Assembly: GCA_963708895.1 (NCBI GenBank)
Contig: CAVPUE010000002.1
Span: 744,001 to 808,000 of the forward strand
Direction: 5' to 3'
Origin: Bacillus_BD sp963708895
GTDB lineage: Bacteria > Bacillota > Bacilli > Bacillales > Cytobacillaceae
DNA: 64,000 nt
The notes under the pieces are model-generated. The model did not search any database and was not told the DNA's origin. It was given only the letters and a program-made list of their open reading frames with translations. A program made the translations under genes and the position numbers. Shown piece after piece: positions 1-10,181 of this stretch (position 1 is the first letter of the stretch; every line of letters starts with the position of its first letter).

Positions 1-2
1 GT

Positions 3-839
3 GGTTTAACTCGGATACATGAGAACTTTGCTAGATTATTAACGACATTCTTTTCTGCACAATTAAGATCGTTTGTTCAAATTAATGTAGCATCAGCAGA
101 TCAGATTCCATACGAAGAATTTATTCGCTCCATTCCGAAAATGACGATCTTAAATGTTTTTGAAGTTCCGCCGTTGGAAGGAAGAATTATCATGGAAGTC
201 AATCCGAATATCGCCTATGCCATGATGGATCGTTTAATGGGTGGTAAAGGGACTAGCGTTAATAATATTGATAATTTAACTGAAATCGAAACAAAAATCA
301 TGTCTACCATGTTTGAAAAAACATGTGACTATCTACAAGAGGCGTGGGCAAATATTACAGACATAGATCCAATTTTATCAGAGTTTGAGATTAATCCGCA
401 GTTTTTACAAATGGTTTCACCCAATGAAACCGTTGTTGTCATTTCACTCAATACAACAGTCGCAGAAACAAGTGGGATGATCAATATTTGTATCCCTCAT
501 ATCGTGTTGGAACCCATTATACCTAAATTATCCATGCAATATTGGATGCAAGCGGAGAAAAAAGATAGAGAACCAATCGAGTTAGAAAAACTAGAACAAA
601 ATATTCACCATGCAGAGGTACCTGTAACAGTGGAACTTGGCAAATCCATTATCTCCATTCAAGACCTTTTGACGCTTGATATAGGGGATGTCATTGAATT
701 AAATCAGTCGATTGAAAATCCGTTATTGATAAAAATAGGAGAAGTCCCCAAATTTGTTGGACAACCGGGTAAACTAAATAAAAAATTAGCCATCCAAGTA
801 TTGGACACTTTGGAGGGAGGGGATGACGATCATGAGTAA
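3..839 (+). CDS. fliM: Flagellar motor switch protein FliM (5' end outside window)
   Basis: FliM sits in the cytoplasmic C-ring, binds phospho-CheY and sets rotor direction. The reading frame is already open at base 3 and gives 278 residues, so only the N-terminal CheY-binding segment is missing. The visible part covers the CheC-like middle domain (RIHENFARLL, then LMGGKG) and the C-terminal SpoA/FliN-like domain (VPVTVELGKSIISIQDLLTL). The stop overlaps the start of fliY by 8 bp, which implies translational coupling within the fla/che operon. Identity is clear from sequence and neighbours. Confidence 0.96.
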   Translation, partial: GLTRIHENFARLLTTFFSAQLRSFVQINVASADQIPYEEFIRSIPKMTILNVFEVPPLEGRIIMEVNPNIAYAMMDRLMGGKGTSVNNIDNLTEIETKIMSTMFEKTCDYLQEAWANITDIDPILSEFEINPQFLQMVSPNETVVVISLNTTVAETSGMINICIPHIVLEPIIPKLSMQYWMQAEKKDREPIELEKLEQNIHHAEVPVTVELGKSIISIQDLLTLDIGDVIELNQSIENPLLIKIGEVPKFVGQPGKLNKKLAIQVLDTLEGGDDDHE

Positions 840-2082
840 TGAAATGCTTTCGCAAGATGAAATCGATGCTTTGTTAAAAGGTACTGATAATCAATCTGCA
901 GCTCCAAAGCAGCTGCAAATAGAAGATTATCTAAGTGATTTGGAAAAAGATGCGTTAGGCGAGATCGGAAATATTTCTTTTGGAACATCAGCTACCGCTC
1001 TTTCAACCTTATTAAATCAAAAGGTTGAAATTACAACACCTGAAGTCAGCTTAATTTTTAAAAGTATGTTATCTGATGAATTTCCACATCCGAATGTTGC
1101 GATTCAAGTGTATTATACGCAAGGTTTTACAGGTTCAAATCTACTAGTCATCAAACAGTCGGACGCGGCGATTATTGCGGATTTGATGCTTGGCGGTGAT
1201 GGAATCAATCCAGCAGAAATGTTAGGAGAAATCCAATTAAGTGCAGTACAAGAAGCCATGAACCAAATGATGGGGTCGTCCGCAACCAGCATGTCTACTA
1301 TTTTTAATAAAAGAGTAGATATATCACCACCTTCAGTAGAACTATTAGATCTAATTCATGGAGAAGGAACTGAAACATTACCTGAAGATGATAAGCTTGT
1401 TAAAGTATCTTTTCGGTTAAAAATTGGTACGTTAGTGGATTCTTATATTATGCAGCTTTTACCGCTTGATTTTGCCAAGAGCTTGGTAAATGAATTATTA
1501 AATCCAACGCCAGCACCTCAAGAAATGACTGAAATGATTCAGAATGAGGCTGTTCAGACTGCGGAACCAGAACAAATACAACATCAGCAAGTACAGATAG
1601 AAGATAACCAACAACAACTGGGATTCAATCAGGATCGAGTGCACCAATCCTCACCAATCACACAAACATCCGATCCGATTCAATCCTTTTATTCAGAAAA
1701 TAAGGTTAATCAACCTACTGAGCCGCAGCATTTTGGTTCTTCTTTTCAACAAGGAACAGTAACGAATGTACAACCTGCCGTGTTTTCTAATTTTGAACCA
1801 ATCCAACTTCAACAGTCTGAAGCGAAAAATCTAGAAATGTTGCTTGATATTCCTCTTCAAGTAACGGTTCAATTAGGTAAAACAAAACGGACAGTGAAGG
1901 AGATTTTGGAATTATCTTCTGGTTCGATCATCGAACTAGATAAGCTAGCAGGTGAGCCTGTTGATATTCATATTAATGATCGTCTGATTGCACAAGGTGA
2001 AGTAGTCGTCATTGATGAAAATTTTGGTGTACGTGTCACAGATATTATCAGTCAGTCTGATCGATTGAGAAAGTTAAAATAA
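832..2082 (+). CDS. fliY: Flagellar motor switch phosphatase FliY
   Basis: FliY is the Gram-positive switch protein that fuses a CheC-type CheY-P phosphatase to a FliN domain. The start is set at ATG 832 (MSNEMLSQDEIDALL): the GGAGG/GGGAGG at 812-820 is well spaced from it, whereas the in-frame ATG at 823 directly abuts the Shine-Dalgarno. The product is 416 residues. Two phosphatase motifs are visible, EIGN at residues 44-47 and a second with QEAMN in the middle domain. A Gln/Pro-rich linker follows, then the C-terminal FliN/SpoA domain (LDIPLQVTVQLGKTKRTVKEIL). It overlaps fliM and precedes cheY, as in B. subtilis. Confidence 0.96.
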   Translation: MSNEMLSQDEIDALLKGTDNQSAAPKQLQIEDYLSDLEKDALGEIGNISFGTSATALSTLLNQKVEITTPEVSLIFKSMLSDEFPHPNVAIQVYYTQGFTGSNLLVIKQSDAAIIADLMLGGDGINPAEMLGEIQLSAVQEAMNQMMGSSATSMSTIFNKRVDISPPSVELLDLIHGEGTETLPEDDKLVKVSFRLKIGTLVDSYIMQLLPLDFAKSLVNELLNPTPAPQEMTEMIQNEAVQTAEPEQIQHQQVQIEDNQQQLGFNQDRVHQSSPITQTSDPIQSFYSENKVNQPTEPQHFGSSFQQGTVTNVQPAVFSNFEPIQLQQSEAKNLEMLLDIPLQVTVQLGKTKRTVKEILELSSGSIIELDKLAGEPVDIHINDRLIAQGEVVVIDENFGVRVTDIISQSDRLRKLK

Positions 2083-2127
2083 TCAAACAATATTAAAGAC
2101 AAAGTAAAATTTGGGGGTATTTCGTAG

Positions 2128-2490
2128 ATGGGAAGTAGAATATTAATCGTAGACGATGCAGCATTTATGAGAATGATGATAAAGGACATATTAATAAAAA
2201 ATGGTTATGAAGTGGTTGGAGAAGCAGCCGATGGGCTCCAAGCTGTTGAAAAATATAAAGAAGTACAACCAGATTTAGTAACAATGGATATTACGATGCC
2301 AGAAATGGATGGAATTACCGCATTAAAAGAAATAAAACAAATAAATCCCAATGCAAAAATCATTATGTGTTCGGCAATGGGGCAACAAGCGATGGTTATT
2401 GACGCGATTCAAGCCGGTGCTAAAGACTTTATTGTTAAACCATTCCAAGCAGATCGTGTATTGGAAGCTATTTCAAAGACACTTGCTTAA
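2128..2490 (+). CDS. cheY: Chemotaxis response regulator CheY
   Basis: Single-domain receiver of 120 residues. CheA phosphorylates it and it then binds FliM to change flagellar rotation. The acidic pair D9/D10, phospho-acceptor D54 (TMDITMP), S82 and K104 (VKPF) are all present. It is preceded by a GGGGGT Shine-Dalgarno and lies between fliY and fliO, the B. subtilis position. No effector domain is attached. Confidence 0.97.
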   Translation: MGSRILIVDDAAFMRMMIKDILIKNGYEVVGEAADGLQAVEKYKEVQPDLVTMDITMPEMDGITALKEIKQINPNAKIIMCSAMGQQAMVIDAIQAGAKDFIVKPFQADRVLEAISKTLA

Positions 2491-2514
2491 ACGATCAAGA
2501 TTAGAAGGTGCAGG

Positions 2515-3204
2515 ATGTTGAAAAAAATGCAACTCTTATGGATTGGTCTATTCTTCTGTCTTTTCCTATTTGGAATCCAATCTCAAGCTTTTGCACAAAC
2601 CACCAATCAAAGTGTAAAAGAATGCCTTGAACAGCCTGAGAATTGTGGGGAAGAGCAAGGAACGGAAGTGATAGATGAGCAAACAGATGGCGAGCAACTA
2701 GAAGCAAGTAAAGAATCAAAGGCAATTGGCTTAACTTTTGGGGATTTTCTCAAAATGATCTTTGCCACCCTTTTTGTAGTTGCACTTCTTTATGTTGTTT
2801 TAAAGTTAGTTAATAAAAAAGGGATGCTCCATAATAAATCGGATACGCTTGTAAGTTTAGGTGGTCTAACCGTTGGTACGAATCGTTCTGTTCAGCTTAT
2901 AAAAGTTGGAGAGAGACTGCTTGTAGTAGGTGTAGGTGAAAACATTCAATTATTAACTGAAATTGAAAAAGGACAAGAATTTGATCAAATTATTATGAAT
3001 TATAATCAGAAGTTGGATGAAATCGCTCAGCCAAGCGATTTCATCACGAGGATAGTACAGCTTATAAAAGGTAGGAAAAAGGAAGAGATAGGTGAACAGA
3101 CATCGTTTCAAATGTTATTAAAAAAACAATTGAATGAATTATCCAATCAAAGAAAGAAGACTCTCGAAGAATTAAACAGTGAGAAGGATCAGGATAAATC
3201 ATGA
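2515..3204 (+). CDS. fliO: Flagellar export apparatus protein FliO (FliZ)
   Basis: FliO assists assembly of the FliP/FliQ/FliR export gate. The 229-residue product starts with a hydrophobic signal-like helix (residues about 5-28). An acidic extracellular segment with two cysteines follows, then a membrane helix (MIFATLFVVALLYVVLKLV) and a cytoplasmic FliO domain (LVSLGGLTVGTNRSVQLIKVG). The charged C-terminal tail is variable in the family. The stop overlaps the fliP start by 4 bp (ATGA). In B. subtilis this gene was named fliZ. Confidence 0.9.
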   Translation: MLKKMQLLWIGLFFCLFLFGIQSQAFAQTTNQSVKECLEQPENCGEEQGTEVIDEQTDGEQLEASKESKAIGLTFGDFLKMIFATLFVVALLYVVLKLVNKKGMLHNKSDTLVSLGGLTVGTNRSVQLIKVGERLLVVGVGENIQLLTEIEKGQEFDQIIMNYNQKLDEIAQPSDFITRIVQLIKGRKKEEIGEQTSFQMLLKKQLNELSNQRKKTLEELNSEKDQDKS

Positions 3205-3866
3205 ATGAATTTATGGAGTTTTTTAATAGTAGTTCACCAGAAAATGTATCGACATCCGTTAAACTTGTTCTTTTACTAACCGTTCTTTCTATAGCTCCTG
3301 GTATATTGATTTTAATGACTTGCTTTACAAGGATTGTTGTTGTTCTATCCTTTACTAGAACAGCACTAGCTACACAACAAATGCCACCGAATCAAGTATT
3401 GATTGGATTAGCTCTTTTTATGACTTTTTTTATTATGGCTCCAACCTTTCAAGAAGTAAATAATGAGGCTTTAACACCATTATTTAATAATGAAATCAAT
3501 TTGGAACAAGCATATGATGCGGCAGTAGTTCCAGTTAAAGAATTTATGAGTAATCATACAAGGCAAAAGGATTTAGCGTTATTTTTAGAGTATGGAGGAG
3601 TGGATCGGCCAGAATCGATTCAAGATATTCCATTAACAGCATTAGTCCCGGCATTTGCGATAAGCGAGCTAAAGACAGCGTTTCAAATTGGATTTATGAT
3701 ATTTATTCCTTTTTTAGTTATTGATATGGTGGTTGCTAGTGTTTTAATGTCAATGGGTATGATGATGTTACCACCTGTTATGATTTCATTACCATTTAAA
3801 ATATTGTTATTTGTACTTGTAGATGGATGGTACTTAGTGGTTAAGTCTCTTCTACAAAGTTTTTAA
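3201..3866 (+). CDS. fliP: Flagellar type III export gate protein FliP
   Basis: Core membrane subunit of the flagellar export gate. The 221 residues have several hydrophobic segments and signature stretches such as TCFTRIVVVLSFTRTAL and GMMMLPPVMISLPFKILLFV. It is translationally coupled to fliO (ATGA overlap) and followed 13 bp later by fliQ, the canonical fliO-P-Q-R order. Length is typical for Bacillus FliP. Confidence 0.96.
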   Translation: MNEFMEFFNSSSPENVSTSVKLVLLLTVLSIAPGILILMTCFTRIVVVLSFTRTALATQQMPPNQVLIGLALFMTFFIMAPTFQEVNNEALTPLFNNEINLEQAYDAAVVPVKEFMSNHTRQKDLALFLEYGGVDRPESIQDIPLTALVPAFAISELKTAFQIGFMIFIPFLVIDMVVASVLMSMGMMMLPPVMISLPFKILLFVLVDGWYLVVKSLLQSF

Positions 3867-3879
3867 GTAGGTGAAAAGG

Positions 3880-4149
3880 ATGACTCCTGAGACGGTTATT
3901 GCCATTGCAGAAGAAGGAATATGGATGGTGCTTATCATAAGCGGACCTTTGTTGATAATTGCCCTCGTAGTTGGGTTATTGGTTAGTATTTTCCAAGCAA
4001 CTACTCAAATTCAAGAACAAACACTAGCGTTTGTTCCGAAAATTGTTGCTGTTTTATTAGGCCTTGTCATTTTTGGTCCTTGGATGCTTAGTCATATGAC
4101 ATCCTATACGAGTGATATATTATCTAATTTAATAAGGTATATAGGTTAA
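3880..4149 (+). CDS. fliQ: Flagellar export gate protein FliQ
   Basis: Small 89-residue export gate subunit with two transmembrane helices and the family motif IFQATTQIQEQTLAFVPK between them. ATG 3880 (MTPETVIAIAEEG) is chosen over an in-frame GTG at 3871 because the AGTAGGTG at 3866-3872 serves as Shine-Dalgarno for the later codon, and the resulting length matches the family. It lies between fliP and fliR. Confidence 0.94.
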   Translation: MTPETVIAIAEEGIWMVLIISGPLLIIALVVGLLVSIFQATTQIQEQTLAFVPKIVAVLLGLVIFGPWMLSHMTSYTSDILSNLIRYIG

Positions 4150-4152
4150 GGA

Positions 4153-4932
4153 ATGGTCGATTTTATTGAGACCTTTCCAGCCTTTTTATTAATCTTAGTA
4201 AGGGTCACTTCGTTTTTTCTCATGATGCCACTCTTTTCTTATCGGACAGTACCAGCAACGTTTAAAGTAGGATTTGGATTTTTTTTAGCCCTCATCATGT
4301 ATTTTTCCATGGAGGCACCTGTATTTGAAATAAATAGTACTTATTATTTCCTTATTATTAAAGAAGCATTAGTCGGAATCATTATCGGATTTATCGCTTA
4401 TCTCATTATGTCAGCCATTCAAACGGCAGGTGGATTTATCGATTTTCAAATGGGATTTGGAATGGTCAATGTGATGGATCCGCAAACAGGTGCACAGAGT
4501 CCAATCATGGGACAGTATTTATATATTATAAGTCTTTTTTTCTTACTGTCTGTCAATGGCCATCATCTGATATTGGATGGAATTTATTATAGTTATCAAT
4601 TTATTCCAATAGACCAAGTATGGCTTCCTCTTGGCAATGAAAATGTGATTGAATATGTAATTCAGACATTTAATTCCATGTTTATGATTGCCTTGCAAAT
4701 GTCATTACCAGTTGTTTCTAGCTTGTTTCTTGTCGATGTCGCACTGGGGATTGCAGCAAGAACTTTTCCACAGTTAAATATTTTTGTTGTTGGAATTCCA
4801 TTAAAAATTGGAGTCAGTTATATCATTCTAATTGTTGTCATGAGTACAATGATCTTCGTTGTATCGGGGTTGTTTGAAACGATGCTGTTGACGATGAGGG
4901 GATTAATGGATTTACTTGGAGGTCTATCTTAA
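4153..4932 (+). CDS. fliR: Flagellar export gate protein FliR
   Basis: Polytopic 259-residue membrane protein completing the FliP/Q/R gate. The family segment MGFGMVNVMDPQTGAQSPIMGQ is visible near residue 100, with several hydrophobic helices on both sides. The gene starts 3 bp after fliQ, with AAGGA just upstream, and ends one base before the preferred flhB start. Confidence 0.95.
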   Translation: MVDFIETFPAFLLILVRVTSFFLMMPLFSYRTVPATFKVGFGFFLALIMYFSMEAPVFEINSTYYFLIIKEALVGIIIGFIAYLIMSAIQTAGGFIDFQMGFGMVNVMDPQTGAQSPIMGQYLYIISLFFLLSVNGHHLILDGIYYSYQFIPIDQVWLPLGNENVIEYVIQTFNSMFMIALQMSLPVVSSLFLVDVALGIAARTFPQLNIFVVGIPLKIGVSYIILIVVMSTMIFVVSGLFETMLLTMRGLMDLLGGLS

Positions 4933-4933
4933 A

Positions 4934-6019
4934 GTGTACCTTGTAAAACTAGATTTACAATACTTTGCTGGTGAAAAAACTGAGAAAGCGACACCAAAAA
5001 AGCGGAATGATGCACGTAAAAAGGGTCAAACTGCTAAAAGTCAAGATGTCAATACAGCAATTGGTATTTTAGTCATCTTTTTCTTCTTTTCAATTGCAAG
5101 TGAATTTTTAATAGGGCAAATACTAGGTATTTTTAAACATGCATTTCAAGAATACATAGGAATGAATTTAACAGATGCTAGTGTGATGAAGATTTTTATT
5201 GAAGTTCTTATCGAAGTTGCAAAAATTGTCGGACCGATTATGCTTGTTGCAATATTAGTGGGTATCGCTTCTAATTACTTACAAATTGGCTTTTTATTTA
5301 CAACTGAAACCATCCAATTTAAATTAGAAAAACTCGATCCGATTAAAGGGTTTAAGCGAATCTTCTCACTCCGTTCTGTCATCGAATTTTTAAAATCAAT
5401 CCTAAAAATATTGATTGTATCCATCATTACATTTCTTGTTATTTGGAATCGATTAGATGAAATTTTAGTCCTTTCACAAAAATCAATTGGTGCTGCGCTT
5501 ATGACATTAATTGATTTGACTGTTCAAATGGGTTTATATGCAGGTGGAGCTTTATTGTTTTTAGCACTACTTGATTATCTTTATCAGAAATTTGATTTTG
5601 AAAAAAATATCCGTATGTCAAAGCAGGACATAAAGGATGAATATAAAAACATGGAAGGCGATCCGCTAATCAAGTCAAAAATCAAACAAAAGCAACGGGA
5701 AATGGCCATGGGGCGAATGATGCAAGAGGTACCAGGTGCCGATGTGATTATTACAAACCCCACTCACTATGCCGTTGCATTGAAATATGACGAATCGAAG
5801 TTTGATGCACCCTATGTGGTGGCAAAAGGAGTAGACTTTATGGCTCAAAAAATAAAGTTTATTGCAAATGAGAATGATGTCATGATGATTGAAAACCGTC
5901 CATTAGCTAGGACTCTTTATGGGCAAACAGACATTGGTGATACGATTCCTGAAGATTTATTTAAAGCAGTTGCTGAAATATTAGCGTACGTATATCGCAC
6001 AAAAAATATCGTGCACTAG
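4934..6019 (+). CDS. flhB: Flagellar export switch protein FlhB
   Basis: FlhB controls the substrate switch of the export apparatus by autocleavage. GTG 4934 is preferred (VYLVKLDLQYFAGEKTEKAT): the GGAGGT at 4918-4923 is about 10 bp upstream, while an in-frame TTG at 4916 overlaps that Shine-Dalgarno. The product is 361 residues with four hydrophobic segments. The cytoplasmic domain holds the autocleavage motif NPTH (ITNPTHYAVAL). Length matches B. subtilis FlhB. Confidence 0.95.
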   Translation: MYLVKLDLQYFAGEKTEKATPKKRNDARKKGQTAKSQDVNTAIGILVIFFFFSIASEFLIGQILGIFKHAFQEYIGMNLTDASVMKIFIEVLIEVAKIVGPIMLVAILVGIASNYLQIGFLFTTETIQFKLEKLDPIKGFKRIFSLRSVIEFLKSILKILIVSIITFLVIWNRLDEILVLSQKSIGAALMTLIDLTVQMGLYAGGALLFLALLDYLYQKFDFEKNIRMSKQDIKDEYKNMEGDPLIKSKIKQKQREMAMGRMMQEVPGADVIITNPTHYAVALKYDESKFDAPYVVAKGVDFMAQKIKFIANENDVMMIENRPLARTLYGQTDIGDTIPEDLFKAVAEILAYVYRTKNIVH

Positions 6020-6087
6020 AAAGTGTCAATATTGGTCTTACGTTTCACTTGAAACAGACCATGAACGAGTATTAGGGAGGGAATACA

Positions 6088-8126
6088 TTGAAAGCAAGGG
6101 ACTTAATTGTCATTGTAAGTGTTATTATGATTGTTGCCATGCTTATTATTCCGCTTCCAACATGGTTATTAAGCGTTCTCTTAATCATTAATATCACATT
6201 AGCTCTTGTTAGTCTTATTAACAGCTATGAATATGACAGAACCACTACAGTTTTCAGTCTTTCCTTCACTACTATTACTCTTAACCTTATTTCGCTTAGG
6301 GTTAAATATTTCAACGACTCGTGCTATTTTAACGCATGGTGATGCAGGTGGAGTAGTTGACACATTCGGTTCGTTTGTCGTAGGTGGAAATCTAATTGTT
6401 GGATTAGTTGTATTCCTTATTTTGGTTATTATTAACTTTATTGTTATCACGAAGGGTTCGGAACGTGTTTCAGAAGTTGCGGCACGTTTTGCTTTAGATG
6501 CAATGCCCGGAAAACAAATGAGTATTGATGCAGACTTAAATGCAGGGATGATTTCTGAACAACAAGCAAGAGAAAGGCGAGAAAATGTAAGTCGAGAAGC
6601 TGATTTTTATGGGGCAATGGACGGAGCAAGTAAGTTCGTTAAAGGGGATGCGATTGCAGGTATTATTATCGTATTAATTAACTTGATTTTTGGAATTATT
6701 ATCGGTGTTCTTCAACAAGGCATGACCCTTGCTGATGCTGCTTCTCATTTTTCACAACTAACTGTTGGTGATGGGATTGTGAGCCAAGTACCTGCATTAA
6801 TCATTTCCACGGCAACAGGTATTGTTGTCACGAGATCAACCTCTAATGGAAGTTTAGGTGAGGAGGTAACTGCTCAACTACTTAGTTTTCCAAAAATGCT
6901 TTATGTTACTGGTGCAACGATTCTATTTTTAGGATTATTTACACCCATCAATGATATTTTAACGATTCCGATCGCAGGTTTATTATTTATAGGAGGATAT
7001 CGATTCACTCATCTTCCTGAAACAGGTAAAGAACCGATTGAGGATATGGAAGAACAGGAAGTTTCAGATGAATTGAAAAGTCCTGAAAGTGTTGTCAATT
7101 TATTAAGTATGGATCCAATTGAATTTGAATTTGGTTATGGTTTAATCCCTTTAGTTGATACGAATCAAGGTGGGGATTTATTAGACCGAATTGTCATGAT
7201 TAGGAGACAATTAGCTATTGAACTAGGTATGGTAATCCCTGTTGTAAGGATACGAGATAATATTCAATTACAACCAAATGAATATCGACTCAAAATAAGA
7301 GGGAATGTAATGGCAAATGGAGAGTTATTACTCGATCATTATTTGGCGATGAGCCCTGGTACGGATGATGATGTGATTGTTGGAATTGATACCATTGAAC
7401 CATCTTTTGGGTTACCAGCTAAATGGATTACAGAGGATATGAAAGAAGAAGCAGAAATATTAGGATATACGGTCGTAGATCCTCCCTCCGTTGTATCAAC
7501 ACATATAACGGAAATCATTAAAACAAACGCATACGATTTATTGGGAAGACAGGAAACGAAACAATTAATCGATCACCTCAAGGAACAATATCCAATCCTT
7601 GTAGAAGAAGTGACGCCAAATCCACTATCAATCGGGGAAGTACAGAAAGTTTTGGCAAAATTATTGAAAGAAAATATATCTATTCGTAATTTACCTGTGA
7701 TTTTTGAAACTTTAGCTGATTTTGGTAAAGTGACTTCAGATTCAGATGTATTAGCAGAATATGTAAGACAAGCGCTCGCTCGTCAAATAACCAATCAATA
7801 TTTACAATCAAATGAATCATTGAAGGTCGTTACACTCTCAGGGAAAGTCGAGAAAACACATTGCTGATGGAGTCCAGCAAACAGAACATGGAAATTACTT
7901 AGCGATAGACCCAATCGTTTCACAAAGTATTCTGGAGTCAATTGCTAAGCAGGTCGAGCAAGTATCGATCATGGAACAGACTCCGATTATATTATGTTCA
8001 CCTGCTGTAAGAATGTATGTGCGTCAATTAACAGAACGATATTTTCCGCAAATTCCTATTCTTTCTTATAATGAACTCGAAACAAATGTTGAAGTACAAA
8101 GTGTTGGGGTGGTGAATATTGAGTGA
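6088..8126 (+). CDS. flhA: Flagellar export protein FlhA, frame disrupted twice
   Basis: FlhA is the large export-gate subunit, with an N-terminal membrane domain and a C-terminal chaperone/substrate-binding domain. Translation starts at TTG 6088 behind GGGAGGG. The frame breaks at about 6205-6208 (INITLAL to LVLLTAMNM, one extra base). It breaks again in the A-run 7853-7856 (one extra A), after which HIADGVQQTEHGNYLAIDP continues to the stop at 8124-8126. Removing two bases gives 678 residues, the usual FlhA length, with every segment conserved. The stop overlaps the flhF GTG. The sites look like sequencing insertions, because the domains show no other decay. Confidence 0.93.
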
Positions 8127-9307
8127 AGATAAAAAAATATAGAGCAACTTCAATGCCAGAAGTCATGAAGCTTGTCCGTAGTGAACTTGGAAATGATGCG
8201 ATCATTCTTAATTCTAGAGTTATTCAAACAGGTGGATTTCTTGGTCTCTTTAAAAAAAGAGGGATTGAGGTTGTTGCTGCATTAGATTCCCCCTCGACAC
8301 AGACGGTGAATTCGATTAATAAAGAAAACCAGTATCAAGATAATGAATCAACTCCATTAATAAAAGAAACGATGAAAGAGCAAAAATCGATTCCTGATAG
8401 GGATCAAAAAGTTTTAATTGGGTTGCAGGAAGAATTAGACGAATTAAAAACTTTAATAAAAAGTACTAATTTTAATCATCATAATCATGTAAATCATGAG
8501 AAACCAGATGGGATTCCACTCCCATCCACCATTTTGAAAGTAAAGCAAATGCTTGTAAAACAGGAGCTAAGTAATCTGGTGATTGATGATCTTATAAATA
8601 GGTTAATGGAAGAGTGGTATAAACAGGGAAGAAATCTATCGTATGAAGAAGTAGTGCAATTTGCCAAAAAGTTATTGATTGAACAAATCAATGGTATTCC
8701 TTTTGGCGGAATCACATTTAATAAAAAATATATCAATGTAGTGGGTCCAACAGGGGTTGGAAAAACAACTACACTTGCAAAAATAGCTTCATTATGTATC
8801 TTAACCTATAAGAAGAAGATCGCTTTTATTACAACGGATACTTATCGGATTGGTGCTATTGAACAGTTGAAAACATATGCAAATATACTAAATGTCCCCG
8901 TAGAAGTTTGTTATAATTCGGAAGATTTTCAGCTTGCAACCCAAAAATATGCTAGTTATGATTTAGTTTTTATTGATACAGCTGGTAGAAATTTCCGGAA
9001 TGCTAAGTATGTAGAAGATTTAAAGAATATGATTGATTTTAACCAGGACATCGAAACATACTTAGTACTATCATTAACATCAAAACAAATAGATATCGAA
9101 GAAATCATCAAACAATTTTCCGAAATTCATATAGATAAATTTATTTTTACAAAAGCAGATGAAACAGCTACTTATGGATCGATGTACAATATTATCCATC
9201 GTGAAAATAAGGGTGTTGCATACATAACGAACGGTCAAGACGTACCTGATGATTTAGTTATGGTTACCCCAGAAAAAATAGTGGATCTTATAGTAGGAGC
9301 CGAATAA
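8123..9307 (+). CDS. flhF: SRP-type GTPase FlhF
   Basis: FlhF is a signal-recognition-particle family GTPase that places flagella at the membrane. The GTG start overlaps the flhA stop (GTGA). The 394 residues comprise a basic N-terminal B domain, a helical N domain and the GTPase G domain with P-loop VGPTGVGKTTTLAKIA, the DTYR motif, DTAGR and TKAD. It is followed after one base by flhG, its usual partner and GTPase activator. Confidence 0.96.
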   Translation: MKIKKYRATSMPEVMKLVRSELGNDAIILNSRVIQTGGFLGLFKKRGIEVVAALDSPSTQTVNSINKENQYQDNESTPLIKETMKEQKSIPDRDQKVLIGLQEELDELKTLIKSTNFNHHNHVNHEKPDGIPLPSTILKVKQMLVKQELSNLVIDDLINRLMEEWYKQGRNLSYEEVVQFAKKLLIEQINGIPFGGITFNKKYINVVGPTGVGKTTTLAKIASLCILTYKKKIAFITTDTYRIGAIEQLKTYANILNVPVEVCYNSEDFQLATQKYASYDLVFIDTAGRNFRNAKYVEDLKNMIDFNQDIETYLVLSLTSKQIDIEEIIKQFSEIHIDKFIFTKADETATYGSMYNIIHRENKGVAYITNGQDVPDDLVMVTPEKIVDLIVGAE

Positions 9308-9308
9308 A

Positions 9309-10172
9309 ATGGATGATCAAGCAGAACGATTACGTGAGAAAGTAAAAACACTTGAATACAATAAGAAAACAAAAACGCTTGCCATTGTTAGTGGAAAAGG
9401 TGGAGTAGGTAAATCAAACTTTGCCTTAAACTTTGCCATTTCCTTGAAGAAAAAAGGAAACTCCGTTTTATTATTTGATATGGATGTTGGGATGGGGAAT
9501 ATTGATATATTAATGGGGATTTCTACCCCCTATTCCATTATAGATTTCTTTACTTCAGCGGTTTCTTTAAAACAACTAATAGGTAAAGCACCTGGTGGAA
9601 TCCACTATATTACAGGCGGCTCTGGCTTAACTGAACTAACGAAAATTAATGAAAATGATATTAAACATTTCTTTGATGAATTTTCTATTATTTTAAATGA
9701 ATATGATTATGTCTTATTAGATATGGGAGCAGGTATGGATGAAACATCTCTCCGTTTTGTATTATCTGTTGATGAAGTCATCGTACTAACCACATCTGAA
9801 CCAACATCTATTACAGATGCTTACGCAGCTATGAAGTATATTATTATGAAGAATAATCAAATTCCGCTCTCTCTCCTTGTAAATCGTGCAAGTTCTGAAA
9901 AGGAAGGAATTGACACATATACCCGTATTTCGAACGTCTTAAAGCATTTTCTTGGAAAAAGCTCAGAACTATTAGGAGTGTTACCAGAAGATAAGACGAT
10001 TTCTCAGGCAGTCAAAATCCAAACACCTTTTTTTGTTCATAATACTAGATCCCCTGCTTCAAAAGCATTAATGAAAATAACGGAGAAGTACTGCCACAAG
10101 GAAGAAAGTCAGTTAAACAATAGTAAAGTAAATTTTATTACTAAACTAAAAAGATTCCTTCATGAAAGGTAG
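9309..10172 (+). CDS. flhG: MinD-like ATPase FlhG (YlxH)
   Basis: FlhG is a ParA/MinD-family ATPase that works with FlhF to set flagellar number and position. The 287 residues start with an N-terminal segment rich in charged residues. The deviant Walker A motif SGKGGVGKSNFALNFA follows, then the FDMDVGMGNIDILMG and DYVLLDMGAGMDE motifs. A basic C-terminal tail (KVNFITKLKRFLHER) could serve as the membrane-targeting helix. It lies 1 bp after flhF and 9 bp before cheB. Confidence 0.95.
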   Translation: MDDQAERLREKVKTLEYNKKTKTLAIVSGKGGVGKSNFALNFAISLKKKGNSVLLFDMDVGMGNIDILMGISTPYSIIDFFTSAVSLKQLIGKAPGGIHYITGGSGLTELTKINENDIKHFFDEFSIILNEYDYVLLDMGAGMDETSLRFVLSVDEVIVLTTSEPTSITDAYAAMKYIIMKNNQIPLSLLVNRASSEKEGIDTYTRISNVLKHFLGKSSELLGVLPEDKTISQAVKIQTPFFVHNTRSPASKALMKITEKYCHKEESQLNNSKVNFITKLKRFLHER

Positions 10173-10181
10173 TGCTTCTTT